Source: Onchidella celtica
Taxonomy: Eukaryota; Mollusca; Gastropoda; Systellommatophora; Onchidiidae
Direction: 5' to 3'
Length of the DNA: 64,000 nt
Assembly (NCBI GenBank): GCA_963931925.1
Contig: OZ007570.1
Location: forward strand, 68,725,714-68,789,713
Below are positions 1-12,508 of the stretch, piece by piece; position 1 is the stretch's first letter, and every line of letters begins with the position of its first letter. The notes under the pieces are model-generated. The model had not been told where the DNA came from and did no database searches. It was given only the letters and a program-made list of their open reading frames with translations. The position numbers and the translations under genes are program-made.

Positions 1-1312
1 CCGACATGAACGATATAGTACGTTCTCGATTGACCTACAATAAAACAAATACGTCACACAGCGAGACATCAAAGACAAGTAAAAACTAGCACACGAGGGG
101 TGACCGAGGGCTGCAAACTTTCACGGCACCCGATTAGCAGGGTTCCAGAGAGGCCCTTCTGCTTCTGTCAACCACGGACTGTCACGAGCAGAGTTAGGGT
201 CATGGGGATGTTATGACTGCACGAGAGGCAGCTAACTCACACTCGGACACAACCACATAAGAAAAGTATTAAATAACTAGAGCGTATATCTATGTCAGGC
301 CGGTCAGGCCATATTATTATTTAAATATTAATAAACAAAACAAAAGACAATAGAGGTATATTCAAAGCAATAAATTCTAATTACTAACTTAATCTATGAT
401 ATTCATGTAACTATGGTTCCTTATTGGATGTACTGCAATCAATAGCAAATAGGTATATTATACGAAACTAGATATCAATCTAAAGTGACATTTGAGTCGC
501 CACTGGCCAGTCGCCAGGCAAACTCTCCATAAATCATATGGGCTTGAATGTTGGGAGAGCCCAGTACGTTCAAAGCCTACAGAAGCACACTTCGGCTTGT
601 AGGTAATTAAGCAGTTGCAAAAGACTATATATATATATATGCACTATCACTATTCAATTCATCAACAATGTGCTATATTACTTCAATCATACTATGGAGA
701 TAGATCTATAATACAGGCCACTCGTTCGTCGAGTGCCAGCTGGGGTTTCCTTAGACTTCCTATGAGGCTGTGGTTCTCTCTCTATATCTGAACTTCTATT
801 ATGCTTAGACAAATAAGATATGTTACCGTTGGTCACGCCTAATGGTAGGCGCGAACATCAAAAGAGCGCAGCGTGGGCTTTTAAAGGTCAGGCCACTCAG
901 ACCTTTCTTTCTAGAGCTCAGTCAGTCCGAATAGCAAGGACTTCTAGTCTTCAATCACACAGTTCAGGTACTGGCCAACCTGAGATACTTCACGACACGA
1001 TGCTTCTGCTCGTCTGTATTCAATGAATCTGAACGTTACACGATGTTTTATACTATCCAACTACCCAGCAGTGCTAGTCCGCTGGCCCAATTAGTTCAGC
1101 AATCTCATTGGCCGAAACCTCCCACCATTTTAATTGTAGTAATACTTCTGCACTATTCTACCAGCCAGCTAACGTGCAAAACTTGTTTAGTCATACTTAA
1201 CAATGTCAACTATCCCCACCTTGTTTCACCCCTACTCCATTACTTATTAATCACGAACATTAAAACCGACAAGCGTGAATCTAAAAGTTTAACTTTACAT
1301 TTATTTACTCAC
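1..1312. other. Unassigned non-coding DNA, possibly LTR-like
   Basis: I see no gene here. The stretch has TATATATA runs, CCAAT-like boxes and moderate GC, somewhat like a retroelement LTR or promoter region. No terminal TG...CA pair, primer-binding site or target duplication could be set, so no element is called. Confidence 0.3.
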
Positions 1313-1571
1313 CAACTGTAATTCGCGAGGACCGTTCAAGGCCACCAGCCAATTTCTCATGGCCCTGGTAAAAAAACAACTCACGCTCTGCGTGAGATTT
1401 AATAACACTCGAATCATGACACGGACAGTCTGAAATAAGCAGCTCAAGAGACGTTACTGAAATACCAGCCAATTTCAAGAAGCTAGTTTCTTCATTACAC
1501 ACAAACCAACGACCAAAGGGAGTCTTTTCAAGAATCCTGATAGTAGAGAGATGATACCCGAGGACACACAT
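1313..1571 (-). CDS. Possible host exon, unidentified product
   Basis: An open minus-strand frame of about 86 codons ends at a good splice donor (CAGTTG followed by GTGAGT at 1312-1307). The peptide contains KTPFGRWF and several cysteines, but I recognise no family. A short direct repeat (CCAGCCAATTTC) occurs twice inside it. A chance ORF next to a chance donor is a fair alternative. Transcript evidence would decide. Confidence 0.2.
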
Positions 1572-2743
1572 GCTGTCAACTCTAAAGATCTAGCTTGGGT
1601 GATCAGTACAGCATATTCTCCAACGCAGTGTAAAATATTGCAGCTTGGACTGCTTTTAACGCATAAACTTCAACGACAGAACATAACGTTACGACCGTTG
1701 GATACATGCCGATAATACCAGAACCAGCAAACATAATAATTTATGACTCTGTTTGGACGGCCATGTGGCAGTGCAAGGCAATGGCGGAAAGACTTGGGCA
1801 AAGAAACACTGTCATCACATTTGATATGTACCTATACTGTTGAGGTATTTGATCTCTTATACCTATTTGTCCATGCTTACCTGAACTATAGTACTGTTTA
1901 TGGTGAGAGTAGTTATCACAACAACGGATGAACTGTGACAGACTTGTCAGTGGGAAAGGTCAGAAACTCTGAGTTCAAGCAATATTTATGCGAAGTCTAC
2001 CATGTGGTATATAAATGTATTATAATATTTTCTCATATTAAATTAACCCTAATATACTTTTTAAATGTGAAACTAATATTTACTTAATATGCTGAGTTAA
2101 GCATGCTTAGACAAAATCAGGCGTTTTAGGTAAAGAATAATCATAACAAAGGGCTCGGTACCGATATTTTCTAACTTTCAACAAAAGATGAAAAAACCTT
2201 CCCTTTTTTAGAATATAAATCAATTAAAATACGCTTTTTAAACATCTGTGTAAATTACAATTTTAACACAACAACAATGAAATTTGTATATCTAATACAA
2301 TTTCTCTTTTGACATCTTTTGAGGTAACTTTTAAAATTTTGTAAAATTTGACCTGTTGTGCAATCACTGACCTCTTGTGTGACCTTGCACACCCAAATAA
2401 AGTGACCTCCACATGGAATATGATCGGGGACCCATGTACTATGGTACAAAACCGGTGGTTGTTTTTAGATTTACGATGACCACGAACTCCTTAAAATGAA
2501 GCCTTGTGAAAATTCTCTTTTAGACTATCACGTCAAAAAGTGCCTTGTTTTGTTTAACGTGCTAAATGAGCTCCCCCATTATCACTGCTTGATATGTACG
2601 ACGGTCTTGGCATCATTGCAATACGAAGGTTTCCGCCAGACTGGTTGACCCAGAGAGCCACGATTCAGTTCATGCCAAATAAAGCGACGGGAAAAGAGGC
2701 AGGAATAGCGTAAGTTCCGGTTTGCGGCAAGGGCTAAAAATCG
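1572..2743. other. Non-coding, AT-rich
   Basis: No gene or repeat recognised. The short ORFs near 1743-1931 and 2255-2449 have no recognisable motif and are probably chance. Confidence 0.4.
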
Positions 2744-2929
2744 CTACCTCATGCGAAAAATAAAAATCTTTAGACGTTTCTGCACGGCGTTTTCGTTTTC
2801 GTTCCCGTACACGTCAAAACACCCTTTCTGTTTTACTACTGATGGATTTCTAATATTTTCCTTTCCGTTTCCGTAAACATGAGAACACCGTTTAGATTTC
2901 CAACTAAATAACCACATTAACTTCTTCAA
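2744..2929 (-). CDS. Possible exon with duplicated VYGN tyrosine motif
   Basis: A 61-codon minus-strand frame holds an internal duplication. KRCSHVYGNGKEN is followed about 20 residues later by KGCFDVYGNENEN. YxN is the binding motif of GRB2-type SH2 domains, so a receptor cytoplasmic tail is conceivable, and the window does hold another minus-strand gene tail at 42.5 kb. No splice sites could be fixed and the DNA itself is a diverged tandem duplication, so this may only be a repeat that happens to stay open. Confidence 0.2.
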   Translation of the reverse strand: MKKLMWLFSWKSKRCSHVYGNGKENIRNPSVVKQKGCFDVYGNENENAVQKRLKIFIFRMR

Positions 2930-5100
2930 ATAAACTGACCATTCTCAATCGTTGAGAGATGGCATCCCCTGTCGGAACCTGTTTTCCTGGAAATTCAACA
3001 TAGTATGATATTTGCAGATCTGAGGTGTGTCCGAAAAAGTTGAGTTTAAGGTCCAGCAATTTTTATTGTGCAAAGCATCGTGTATTTTCCCTGTCCTCGC
3101 TGGCAAAATTGGACATCATCGTATTATGTCAGATATAAACTTTAGAACAGTGTGACATTCTGATTTAATGTCAGTAAAGCAAATATATATTATACTGTCC
3201 TTTCACGAGAAAGAAACCTAGTTCACTTAAAAATGTTTTTTTTCTCTTTTTCTTTTATTTCAAGGCAGTTCCAATGATAAAATTCATCAATTAGCAGAAG
3301 CCAACGTTGTTCTTAAATTATATTTTCACAATATTATGCAAACGCAGAATCTAGAAAAAAAAAATATACACACATTTATAAATATTACAGCCGCAAAGTT
3401 TCCTAAAATGTGTGGTCGCGCTACAAACCTCACATGGACTATGACATTTCGCATATTTCGCTTGCAGGGACATTTTAATTAATGAACGTATGTGCTTTAA
3501 ATACAACACGATGTACGCTTTTCCTATTAGGGATAAAACACATCAAACTAAACGCTCTGTTAAAGCCGACAAATGCTAGGACAACAATATCTAGATACAG
3601 AAAAAACAACATAGAAAATCTGTTGCAGGAAGGCCAGAAGTCAAGTCAAAATGTTCCAAAAAGAAAAGAAAAAAAAAAAAGAAAGAGGAAAAGGGTATGC
3701 AGTAATTTTTCTTTTTGCCACATTTAACACATCTTGAAAGAGGCAGGAAACTCGCGGTCAAAGTGAATCGAAAAAATATTTGTGTGTTGAAAGAACAAAC
3801 AAATTAGCATCAGTGTCGCTCAATAGATTGCTATAAATAACCATTCTGAAGCAAATTAACTATGTTCCCTCACGATATCAATGGTGCAAAATTCTGAAAG
3901 TCACACAAGCCTGATTCTTAAACGCAGCCAGGGGAAAAAAAGTCTTTTGTGCATGAGAACCACATCATTCCATGAGGGGTTGAGGGTGGGGGGGGGGGGG
4001 TGGTTAGAACCGCTTAACCCTCGATCTCCAGAGTGACAGGCGAGGATACCAAAACTATAACGCCACCGAGATCGCTTGGTGCTCAGTTTGCACTAGCTGT
4101 TACATTTTCATCAATCTCTGTATTTGTTATAACATCGATTACATCAAGTCCCTGCATGTTATCGAAATGTTCATAATTAACGTCCAGTAAAACAACAAGA
4201 AAAACAACAATTACAACAGAACAGAATTGCATATCAACTTCGAAAAGCAAGCAGAAAAGAGTCCATCCATTGTACCGACTGGCAGAAATGATGACATTAC
4301 TTTGTACGTTTCCACCACTGTCACACACACATAGACTGGACTGTTCGTTTTTTTTTTTTTAAATCAAGAAAAAATTATCTAAAGATCATTACGGCGTGTT
4401 CCAGTCACTGTAATTATTCCCATGCATTACACCCAATTATAGTGGGATTTACTGACGGGGCAGCCAATTCATTGAGCCCTAGTTCCTGCAGGTTTCACAA
4501 ACTATTATGCAAAAAATAACAACAACAACAACAACAACATTGCAATGCAATACAAACAGACGTTTTATTACAGGCAATTATTGACGATCATTGTATGGTC
4601 TGAGTCTATAGCGTATATGCTTCTTTTATTTTGCGAGTTAGTCACTGTCGCCAATCATCAACAAATTGTTATTTACACATAGGGCATTGATAGGATTGTC
4701 CATGCCATGCGCCAATGTCTGCAGAAGTTCTCTTTCTTATCGTGGGTTAAAGAAAGAAAAAGATTGAAGACGTAAGCTGTTAGATTGTGAAACTCAGATC
4801 AAAACATATCGAAGTATTAGCGGTTATCCAAAATCAGCCCCTGTAGAAAATAAAATTAAATCAAAAATTGCCATTTCTGACTGACCAAGCTGTTACTCCA
4901 TGATCGAAACTTAAGATGATACTAAGACATAAAAAAGTCAATAATAATGTGGCACTTCTCTTTAAAAAAAATAGAAACATCTAATTAAATACTGTACTGG
5001 AAACAAAGCATCTATTGACTCTAAACTGAAAATCATACTTTTGAAAGAAGACATACGGTTGGCACTTAGACAAGTAGACCACCATTAGGGAGGGTGGAAA
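2930..5100. other. Non-coding, AT-rich with homopolymer tracts
   Basis: No gene recognised. It holds a purine-rich patch at 3660-3695, a poly-G run near 3988-4001, and a short (AAC)n run near 4520-4540. The G-run region (3960-4080) has a SINE-like feel, but I cannot place it in a family. Confidence 0.4.
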
Positions 5101-5101
5101 G

Positions 5102-5299
5102 CTATACCGATTGTATTACATTATAATTATTAAGAATAGAGAGACTTATTTCAATAATAATTTCTGTTACAGAACATTTTAAAAATGAAAAAAAGTTTTG
5201 TGAGATTGGCTCGCCTGAAATAAAAGATGAAGATAACCTACCATTGTTAGTAATATAAGTTTTCCAATCATCCTTACTCGTGTTTGTAACTCGTATCAA
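5102..5299 (-). CDS. Host exon-like segment A, copy 0
   Basis: The minus-strand frame reads RVTNTSKDDWKTYITNNG and then reaches a donor-like GTAGGT (5241-5236) in phase 1. Two related segments lie near 12.53 kb and 46.9 kb, each with the same D-W-x-T/S core and a GT(A/G)(A/G)G at the same place. Translation also stays similar past that donor (GRLSSSFISGEP here, GKLYLSFTSDKP at 46.9 kb), so either the exon ends at the donor or it reads through. Product unknown; possibly a surface or signalling protein. Confidence 0.35.
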   Translation of the reverse strand: MIRVTNTSKDDWKTYITNNGRLSSSFISGEPISQNFFSFLKCSVTEIIIEISLSILNNYNVIQSV

Positions 5300-5452
5300 G
5301 AAGCAGTTTGATTAAATCCTGCACCTATGTTCAGTTCGGCGTTCCTCTCACTCGTAGCACGAAATAAAGCCACGTCTTTAATGTAGATGCGTCCTGGCGC
5401 TAGGGCAGGGAAAGGCCTCGCCACATGTGTTTGTAGTGGTCGACTTTAAATC

Positions 5453-5690
5453 AGCGGTTCTCAACGGGGGGCCATATCTCCCCATATGCCCAACCCCCCC
5501 CCCCCCCCCCCCGCGAGTTTGAGTCTCAGGGAGGAGAAAACGACAAAAGTGACCACAGGGGAGCCAAAATGGCGAAAAGAGGTGATGGGAGACGAAATTG
5601 TGAATGGGCGAATTAGTATGTTCCTAACTGGAGATTACAGTTTTGCACGTTGGCTTGACCATAATTTCGCTTCTTTTTAATGTAAAAGCT
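5453..5690 (+). mobile_element. Possible hAT-type DNA transposon end
   Basis: CAGCGGTTCTCAAC at 5455-5468 matches the terminal inverted repeat style of hAT/Charlie elements (CAGxGGTTCTCAA). It is followed by the purine-rich 'gacaaaagtgaccacagg' type of sequence usual just inside such ends. The eight bases before it are CTTTAAAT. I found no matching inverted end or second CTTTAAAT nearby, so this would be a truncated copy. A C-run at about 5493-5512 interrupts it. Confidence 0.35.
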
Positions 5691-6046
5691 ATGTTATTTG
5701 TGCCCGTTGTTCGAAAAAAAAAAATCCTGTCAAGCACAAGCTGTTCAATTTCCTTCACCATTTGATAAATTGCTACAATGCTAGTAGATCTAAATGAGAA
5801 TAGGTGAAGGATTACTTTAGAGAGAAGGCCATACTCATTACCAATATAATTTCAGATGCAACAAATAAAACAACCATCTATGATTGGAGGGCATCAAAGC
5901 TTCAATGACTTATATAAATAGGTGTCTGGCTCTCTCCATACATAAATTGAAAACTATAAAAAAATGTGAGCGACTTCTTCTGTATATAGATGTCCGCTCT
6001 TTGACAATAAGCAAATGCCTTAGACGCTTTAGAGCCAATTGAATCA

Positions 6047-6427
6047 GTGCAGAATTTTGTCCCCTTTTTCTATCAACAGGACTCAACATGCCAGACTATA
6101 AAGAGTGCACAGAGGCTGTCCACATGTCGTAATTTGGTGTGTGCTTTCCGCTGTGCCAGATGTCATATGTTGTACATTGTTGAAACGGGACCTCAGCTTC
6201 ATACTCGGTTTCGGGAGCCCCTCTGTGACATTGAAAATCAAAATGGAAAGCCTGTTTCTGTCCATCTTAATCGACCAGACCATGAGCCATCCAACGACAT
6301 TCAGATTCTGAGGCTCAAATCTTGTCACGCAGGCGCTGGTGTAATCTTTGAGACCGAACAAAGTTTAATTTTCCAGCTCGGCACTATCACTCCCCATGGC
6401 ATCAATGTCCAACATTGCCTTCGATGA
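6047..6427 (+). pseudogene. Penelope-like element, GIY-YIG endonuclease fragment
   Basis: This is the C-terminal part of a Penelope-like retroelement protein. The GIY-YIG region reads CARCHMLYIVETGPQL. It is followed by RFREPLCDIEN, the histidine-bearing segment VHLNRPDHEPSNDIQ, the conserved glutamate in ETEQSLIFQLGT, and the family ending TPHGINVQ. The usual YIGETG is YIVETG here, so a core glycine is lost. No reverse transcriptase precedes it, so the copy is 5'-truncated. It is unlikely to be active. Confidence 0.7.
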
Positions 6428-6470
6428 TTCCACTATTGTCAATATCAATTTCTTTTTTCTTTTTGTAAAA

Positions 6471-6506
<36 letters not shown>

Positions 6507-6895
6507 TCATTTATATATTTATTTATTTATTTATATATATAAATTTTATTATATATTTTTTTCTTAATCTCTTTTTCTTTTTCTTGCGACTCCTGGCATT
6601 GCGCACCATCCCTGTCTTGTGCTCTGAGGCACTATGTGGCGCCTTCATCTTGGTTACTGCTTTGGTGCTGCTAACAAAGCAAGAACTCGCAGCTAATTAA
6701 ACGGTTTCGCTTTGACTCTGTGCGTTTCCTGTTGAAGTCTTTTATTGTTCGATTTTTTTTTTCACTTGATAAAGGCCAAGCCGAAGAATTTTGTGTATTT
6801 TCTGTCTTCTCTTTAGTTTGCTTTGTATCGTTTGGGTTTTATTTTTCATGCAGGGTTTCGCAACATGCAACCTTTTCTTTTTGCCCAATTTTGAC
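6428..6895 (+). mobile_element. 3' tail of the Penelope-like element
   Basis: Non-coding DNA after the GIY-YIG fragment. It holds a (TTA)n run at about 6470-6507 and, at 6765-6795, a TTGATAAAGGCCAAGCCGAAG stretch resembling the 'CTGATGAAGGCC...GGCCGAAAC' motif of Penelope terminal repeats, which can form hammerhead ribozymes in other elements (degenerate here). The last 28 bases (6868-6895) recur exactly at 41947-41974 inside a small insertion with its own target duplication. This suggests that about 6895 is the true 3' end. Confidence 0.45.
6470..6540. repeat. (TTA)n and (TTTA)n microsatellite
   Basis: About eleven TTA units followed by ATTT/ATAT-type repeats. Confidence 0.9.
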
Positions 6896-7994
6896 TTTGA
6901 TTATAGCCCTGCTGCGACCCCACAGTTTTTCTGTGGTTTTTATGATATTTTATAATAATGACGTGTACCACTGGACTGGAAACTAAGAACGGTCACTCAG
7001 GTGTTAAACGAGTACCGCGAAATACCGACGATCAGCGCCCCATTTCATTTTTTTCTGCAAAAGCCCCTTTCTATGCACTGTTTATGAAAATAATGGAGTT
7101 CAGGCGCACGAATTGGATCGCAGCTACTGGGCCATTTTCATCATGGAAGAAAGGGCCAGTTCTGAGTAATAATTTACAGGAAAATGCCCGTTATCTAAAA
7201 TCGGCAGTCGAGACTTCTTAGGTAACATTTCCAGAAATACACGTATGTTACTTTCATTGGCATCCGCTTAGGGGTGTAGCAATCACAAAGATATTCTGGA
7301 ATAGTATATTGAAAGAAACGAAATACCACCCAGCGCTAACTAAACTAACAAAGCACAAGTATGACGGCAGCACATTTCTGCAGATTAGATTAACCTTCCA
7401 GATATTTTCCTTATCAAATTTCTGATGTTACAATAGACCTCATGTTTGGTACAACATACTCGGCTTCGTCTGCTGGAAAGATATGCCTAGATAGCGGAAT
7501 TGGTGAGGACGACCTTTCTATTGTAAAGATAATCCATTATCGACGATTCCGGTTGTCTTTCGTGGTGTATAATAGTTGACAATAATTACTGTATTGCCGT
7601 TAGCCCTGCGTAAATACGTATTTTACCGTCACCCTAACTGCCTCAAGTGAAATGGGACGATAATACAAAATGAACGTACAAGTCTAAACGATACCAATCG
7701 CGAGGGCAAACATCCCCAAAACGACCACGACTACAGTAAAGGTGGACATTAATGATCATGAGAACAATAAAGGTTAGTGTAATTGACTTAATAAAGTCAC
7801 AACAACAGCAGTAGAGGTGCGGGGTAACGACGCAATAAACGTTTTTATAGTGGGATAATGGCGACAGGGACCAAAATAACGGTAGGAGCTACTGTCTTCA
7901 GAGTGGATCGTTCATTTAACGATTGAGTGAGAAAAATCCGAATGTACTATATTTTTAATTGAATCTGTATCTGGGGCTGCTTTGTGTTGATCCG
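6896..7994. other. Non-coding, no feature seen
   Basis: The short ORF at 6958-7221 has no recognisable domain. The rest is ordinary mixed-composition DNA. Confidence 0.4.
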
Positions 7995-8216
<222 letters not shown>

Positions 8217-9329
8217 TATTTCCGGTTATGAGCACACGTGGCTGTGTGCACGCGAACGAGTGAGTATGACATAATATATACCATGGCAACCACGAAACGA
8301 ATTGTTGGGTGCTCGATCAGAATGCAGGAAAAGATTAACCGGAAGAAACAGGCAACTGTTAGTTTAAGCAGAATTTGGAATTGAAACACACTTTGCATGA
8401 TGATACTCGTTCTATCCATAATGAGCGTCGGTCAGAGTTCTAACTGTTCTCGTTTTCTTCACGCTCCCAATAATCTGTTAGCTATCTGATCGTTTCTGAA
8501 AACTTACTTATTTAATCAGCCTTACGAGAGTGCTTGCACACCATGGAATTATGATGAAAATTCATTGTCAGGGTAGCTCTTCATTCTGTCCAGCCGCTAG
8601 TAAATATGTTAATGTAAGCATTCGTTCACAGTTCATTAGAATCTCCGGATATGTCTTTTGTCTTCCAGTGCGTCATCTCTGATTTCAACTCAGTGTATGG
8701 CCCTGAAGAACTCGCTCATGATTTTGTATACTACTTTCAAAATATTGTCGAGTTTTAATTTTTGTCACAAATGATTACCTTGCTGTTGGCACAACACATA
8801 AACCGTATGGTTTAGTGATGATTATTTTATGTTAAAATGTCTACATTATATTATATTATATCATATTATATTATATTGGTTAATGTATTCAACTATTTCA
8901 TGACACTTTCTTCTAAACTTTCTTTTTTTACACTTATAAACATCATTAGAAATTGGAAACTCAAGTTTCGAATGTGTGCAAAATCACGCCTAATTATCGT
9001 AAAGAAACTAAAAAAAACAACAACAAAAAGCCAGCAACTAGGCTGTTATGAATTGGATAGGTATAAAAAGTTGTAACTGACTTTGACTGTCTTATTTCCT
9101 TAAAATTTTAAAGTCGTTTTAAATAATCGTAGATAGGAGTTTCTCGACAAAACTGCTAAACTTATAGCTTCAAACAAAATTTCTTTAAGAAAAAAAACAA
9201 AACATAAATCGATCACTCATTTTCAGCTTGTTGAATCATGTTAAACTCTATCCTGAAGTTTGACTAAAATAAGGAAACCAGAAATGTAATTTACTTTCCC
9301 AATTTTATCACATCGTTGGTCCAGTCACT
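8217..9329. other. Non-coding, no feature seen
   Basis: AT-rich, with a (TTATA)n-like run near 8847-8876. No supported gene. Confidence 0.4.
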
Positions 9330-9845
9330 GGCATGTATGAAACGGAATGACGTATGAAATAAACAGCAAAAGTATGTGCAATCAAGTCACATATTTTATT
9401 TACTTAATTAAAAGAAAGTTGACTGATTAGTTCCATGCAGTGACAACTGGCAGAGACAGCCATTAGTCAAGGTAACCCTGTAAATAGACAGACTGGACAG
9501 CCCAATTAGCTAGCAGTTGGAGGCTTCTACCATGTCGTCAATTATAAAAGACAGTAATTATTTATATGAACATTTATTTTTGTCATGGTTTCCGTTGATT
9601 CTGCATATCGTCCATGAATAGCTGGAACTATTCAGGTATTACCAAATTCATCCAAAAATGGCCTGATGTGCTCACCCTCATATCAGTCTGTTCATCGATA
9701 TTTCACCGATGCCCTTCCTTTCAACCAATCTTTTAAAATATTAATTTGATCGAAATTGCATTCTTTCACTATATATTCTACCATGTTAATTCTTGTCTTC
9801 ATGTTACGCACCCGTTGCCGATAATGCGAGTGCTCTGTTGCACCC
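9330..9845. repeat. Segmental duplicate E, copy 1 (pairs with 41635-42205)
   Basis: It is collinear with 41635-42205 at moderate identity. Shared blocks include GTATGAAAxAAACAGCA, GACTGATTAGTT, TTAATTTGAxxGAAATTG and GCTCTGTTxCACCC, in the same order and spacing. Just beyond it, near 9893-9911, TTACATG-TCGTCAAATT resembles the start of the terminal exon at 42.6 kb. This suggests a decayed copy of that gene end. Confidence 0.6.
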
Positions 9846-10065
9846 GTTAAAAAAAAAAACTGACACCACAGCTAATGTGCAATGTTTAGTAGCTTACATG
9901 TCGTCAAATTGCAATTTTCTATTAACGCCGCAAGTCGAGAAGGTTACATCTCCGCTCTCCTATGAGATTTAAATTCAAATTCTATCAAGAAGAGAGGACA
10001 CTTTATTTGAACATATATGCATGCAACAGTAAGTATGCAAAGGATCAGATTGCAATGAATATTAT

Positions 10066-10610
10066 ATGGCCTTTAGCGTCTTTACAGACGGTCTTAGCAG
10101 CTATAATATTCACTTTCACTTTGACTGACAGCTTCTCTCGTGGCTTATTCTACCAATGTTTGACCCGAGAGTGCGATGGCAATGATTGCAGGTCAGTCTT
10201 TTGGGTTCACTTTGGCGAGTGTTTTCATTCCGCCTCTGTCGTTTTGTCAGGTATGTTTCTTTTGCCTTGAAGTCTATTGCGAGCGTGCCACTGCGCAATT
10301 TTTGTCTCCATCTGCTTCGATCACTTGCAAGGTTCTCCCATTCATTGGGGTCGATGTTGAATGCTTTCATCGTGACCTTGCAAGTGTCTTTGAATCGCAG
10401 ATGTGGCCTACCTCTGGGTCGGTTGCCAATAGCAAGTTCCCCGTAGAGAATTTGTCTGGGGATGCGATCATTTTCCATACGGTGGAGATGTCCAAGCCAC
10501 CGCAGTCTTTTTTTGCCTAGGAGAGCCTGAGTTGATGGAATGTTGGCTCGGCTCAGAACTTCGATATTTGAGATCCTGTCTTGCCACTTGATCTTGAGAA
10601 TTTTGCGTAA
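10066..10610 (-). mobile_element. 5'-truncated LINE tail with 14-bp target duplication
   Basis: The C-terminal end of a non-LTR retrotransposon protein is open here (stop at 10116-10118). It contains KKRLRWLGHLHRMENDRIPR, GRPHLRFKDTC, DPNEWENLA.DRSRWR, and a C-terminal zinc-finger-like CNHCHRTLGS..GRISHERSC. This WLGH/DR.RWR block is the usual tail of RTE/jockey-type LINE ORFs. GCAATGAATATTAT occurs at 10052-10065 and again at 10611-10624, bracketing the insert, so the 5' truncation is at 10610. The 3' side starts AAAGTGAAAGTGAA directly after the stop. Confidence 0.75.
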
Positions 10611-10624
10611 GCAATGAATATTAT

Positions 10625-11089
10625 TGACGTATATACTAAGGAGCATTTGAACAGATGAGAGACTATTTTTCGGATAACGATCCAAACATTGTGACATAAC
10701 ACAAACAAAAGTTATAAAATTATGTTACGGTCCTTATCTCGAAGGTTATATAACAGAACAAGTTTGTCTACAATTGAAAGTGAGGACAAGGACTCTGAGA
10801 GGGTCAAACTATTGACGAGTCCTTACGTCCAAAGAGTCGTGTGCAACATGTATATTATATATTGTATATAACGGCTTAGAAAACTTTCCTATTTTTATAA
10901 TGGAGTAACGTCCAAGACATAGCACGAACCCTTGTTGATGTGCTCATAGCGTGAAGGTCCGAATTTTACGATTAATCTTCTCTTTATCATGTGTCTCGAT
11001 TTCGTTATAAACTCCCTCCTGATGTTTAATTATTACATCGGAACTAGGAAAGAAATGTTTTTGTTTTCTTTTTTTTAAAGTAAAATTGA
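10625..11089. other. Non-coding, no feature seen
   Basis: AT-rich DNA between the LINE and the GC-rich island at 11.1 kb. Confidence 0.4.
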
Positions 11090-11437
11090 TTATGTGAGTG
11101 CAAAATTTAGTTCATGACAGAGTGTCAACAGATCGCGCAATAATTTGCGGGGTTTTAAGGCACAATCGCAGTTGGCATCTACCTGGAGGTGTGGCAGGTG
11201 GCAGAACAAGACAGGCTCACTCCAGTGGTAATGCAAGGCATGATAGGCAGACTCCTGGTGCTGGTAGTGCAGAGCAGGGCTGTGCAGGCTTTGACTGCCT
11301 GCAGGGCAGGAACGGGCTTGACCGGTCTCCTCTACTTGCAGGTATGACTTCTTCCGCTTGTAAGGCGGGACCAAGGCGGTCTGAGTTCCTCCGCTGATCC
11401 GCTTACTCCCTTTGGTATCTATTTGTCTTTCACACAT
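11090..11437 (-). other. GC-rich island with open minus frame, repeat-like
   Basis: About 300 bases of clearly higher GC in AT-rich surroundings, open on the minus strand for 115 codons (contains PPYKRKKSYLQVEETG). It looks like a fragment of a mobile element ORF or a SINE-like insert, but I recognise no family and found no target duplication. It could also be a host exon. Confidence 0.25.
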
Positions 11438-12500
11438 ATTCTCTTAGTTACGCTGTTTTTCTGTCCTTCGGCCTCACGCTCTTGCTTCTGCTGTCTTTCT
11501 GACAATCAGCCATTCTGACTGTGGATTTTCTTTCTTTGAGAATAAGTATCTACATTATTTTGTGCATCACTGTTATTTCGCCACCAAGCATCATCAAGTG
11601 AGTGTCCAATAGTCCTATGGAGGACATGATAATATTCGGTGGAAGGAAAAAAAAAAAAAGCAACCCAATTATATCATGTTAAAGTCTTGTTTTGAAATTT
11701 TTCATGTCTTCTATTCACTGATTATTTCCCGCCAGTAGAATAAACATGCTATTTTCAGCACAATTTAGCCCAAAATGTAAGTTTGTTAATGGAACTATGA
11801 TAAGAAATGTGATAATAGATATTTCATACACACACACACACACACATAAGTCTTGCAGGCTCCATCAGTCCTATATAAAAACATTGCATGAAATACCCAT
11901 GTTCTCAAATACCTTACAGACGAAAATGCGTGAGGAAAGAAACAACTTTAAAGCCGGGATGGAAGACAAAAATAATAGATATGTATACATTATATATATA
12001 TCTGGATCTGCTCGATGTGGCATTTTCCGTTAAACTTGTGCTTGTTAAAAATATTTTGAAACAATTTATTTACATCTTTAGAAAATAATCACGAAAGCCA
12101 AGTGAAGATACACAGAAGTGTGGAGAATGCACAATGTTTCAAGTCTCCATCTACAGTAGTTCAAGTGTCACTATCAACATTTACTTCTGCGTGATCACTA
12201 TAACCAGGTGTTTTGATGCCTCAGGTAACTACATTACCCACAAATAAATTTAATACTGCAACAAGATACAATTTTCAAACAAATGATGTATTGTGACAGT
12301 TGCTTTTCTCTCTTTGTTCCCTGTTTATCCTTCACTTTATGGAAAAATGATTAATTAGATACTGCAACATTTGGGTTTCATATTTTGACAGTAAAATTGC
12401 CTTTGGAAGTGAAACCTATCGATGCTGCGTCTTATTTCTTTGGAAATCCATTGTGCGAAGAGCTGGCTCTGCGCGCTGAGAGTGGGCGATGCCCGTGTTT
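11438..12500. other. Non-coding with (AC)n run
   Basis: An ACACAC tract lies at about 11829-11847. No supported gene. Confidence 0.4.
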
Positions 12501-12508
12501 GGATTGCT

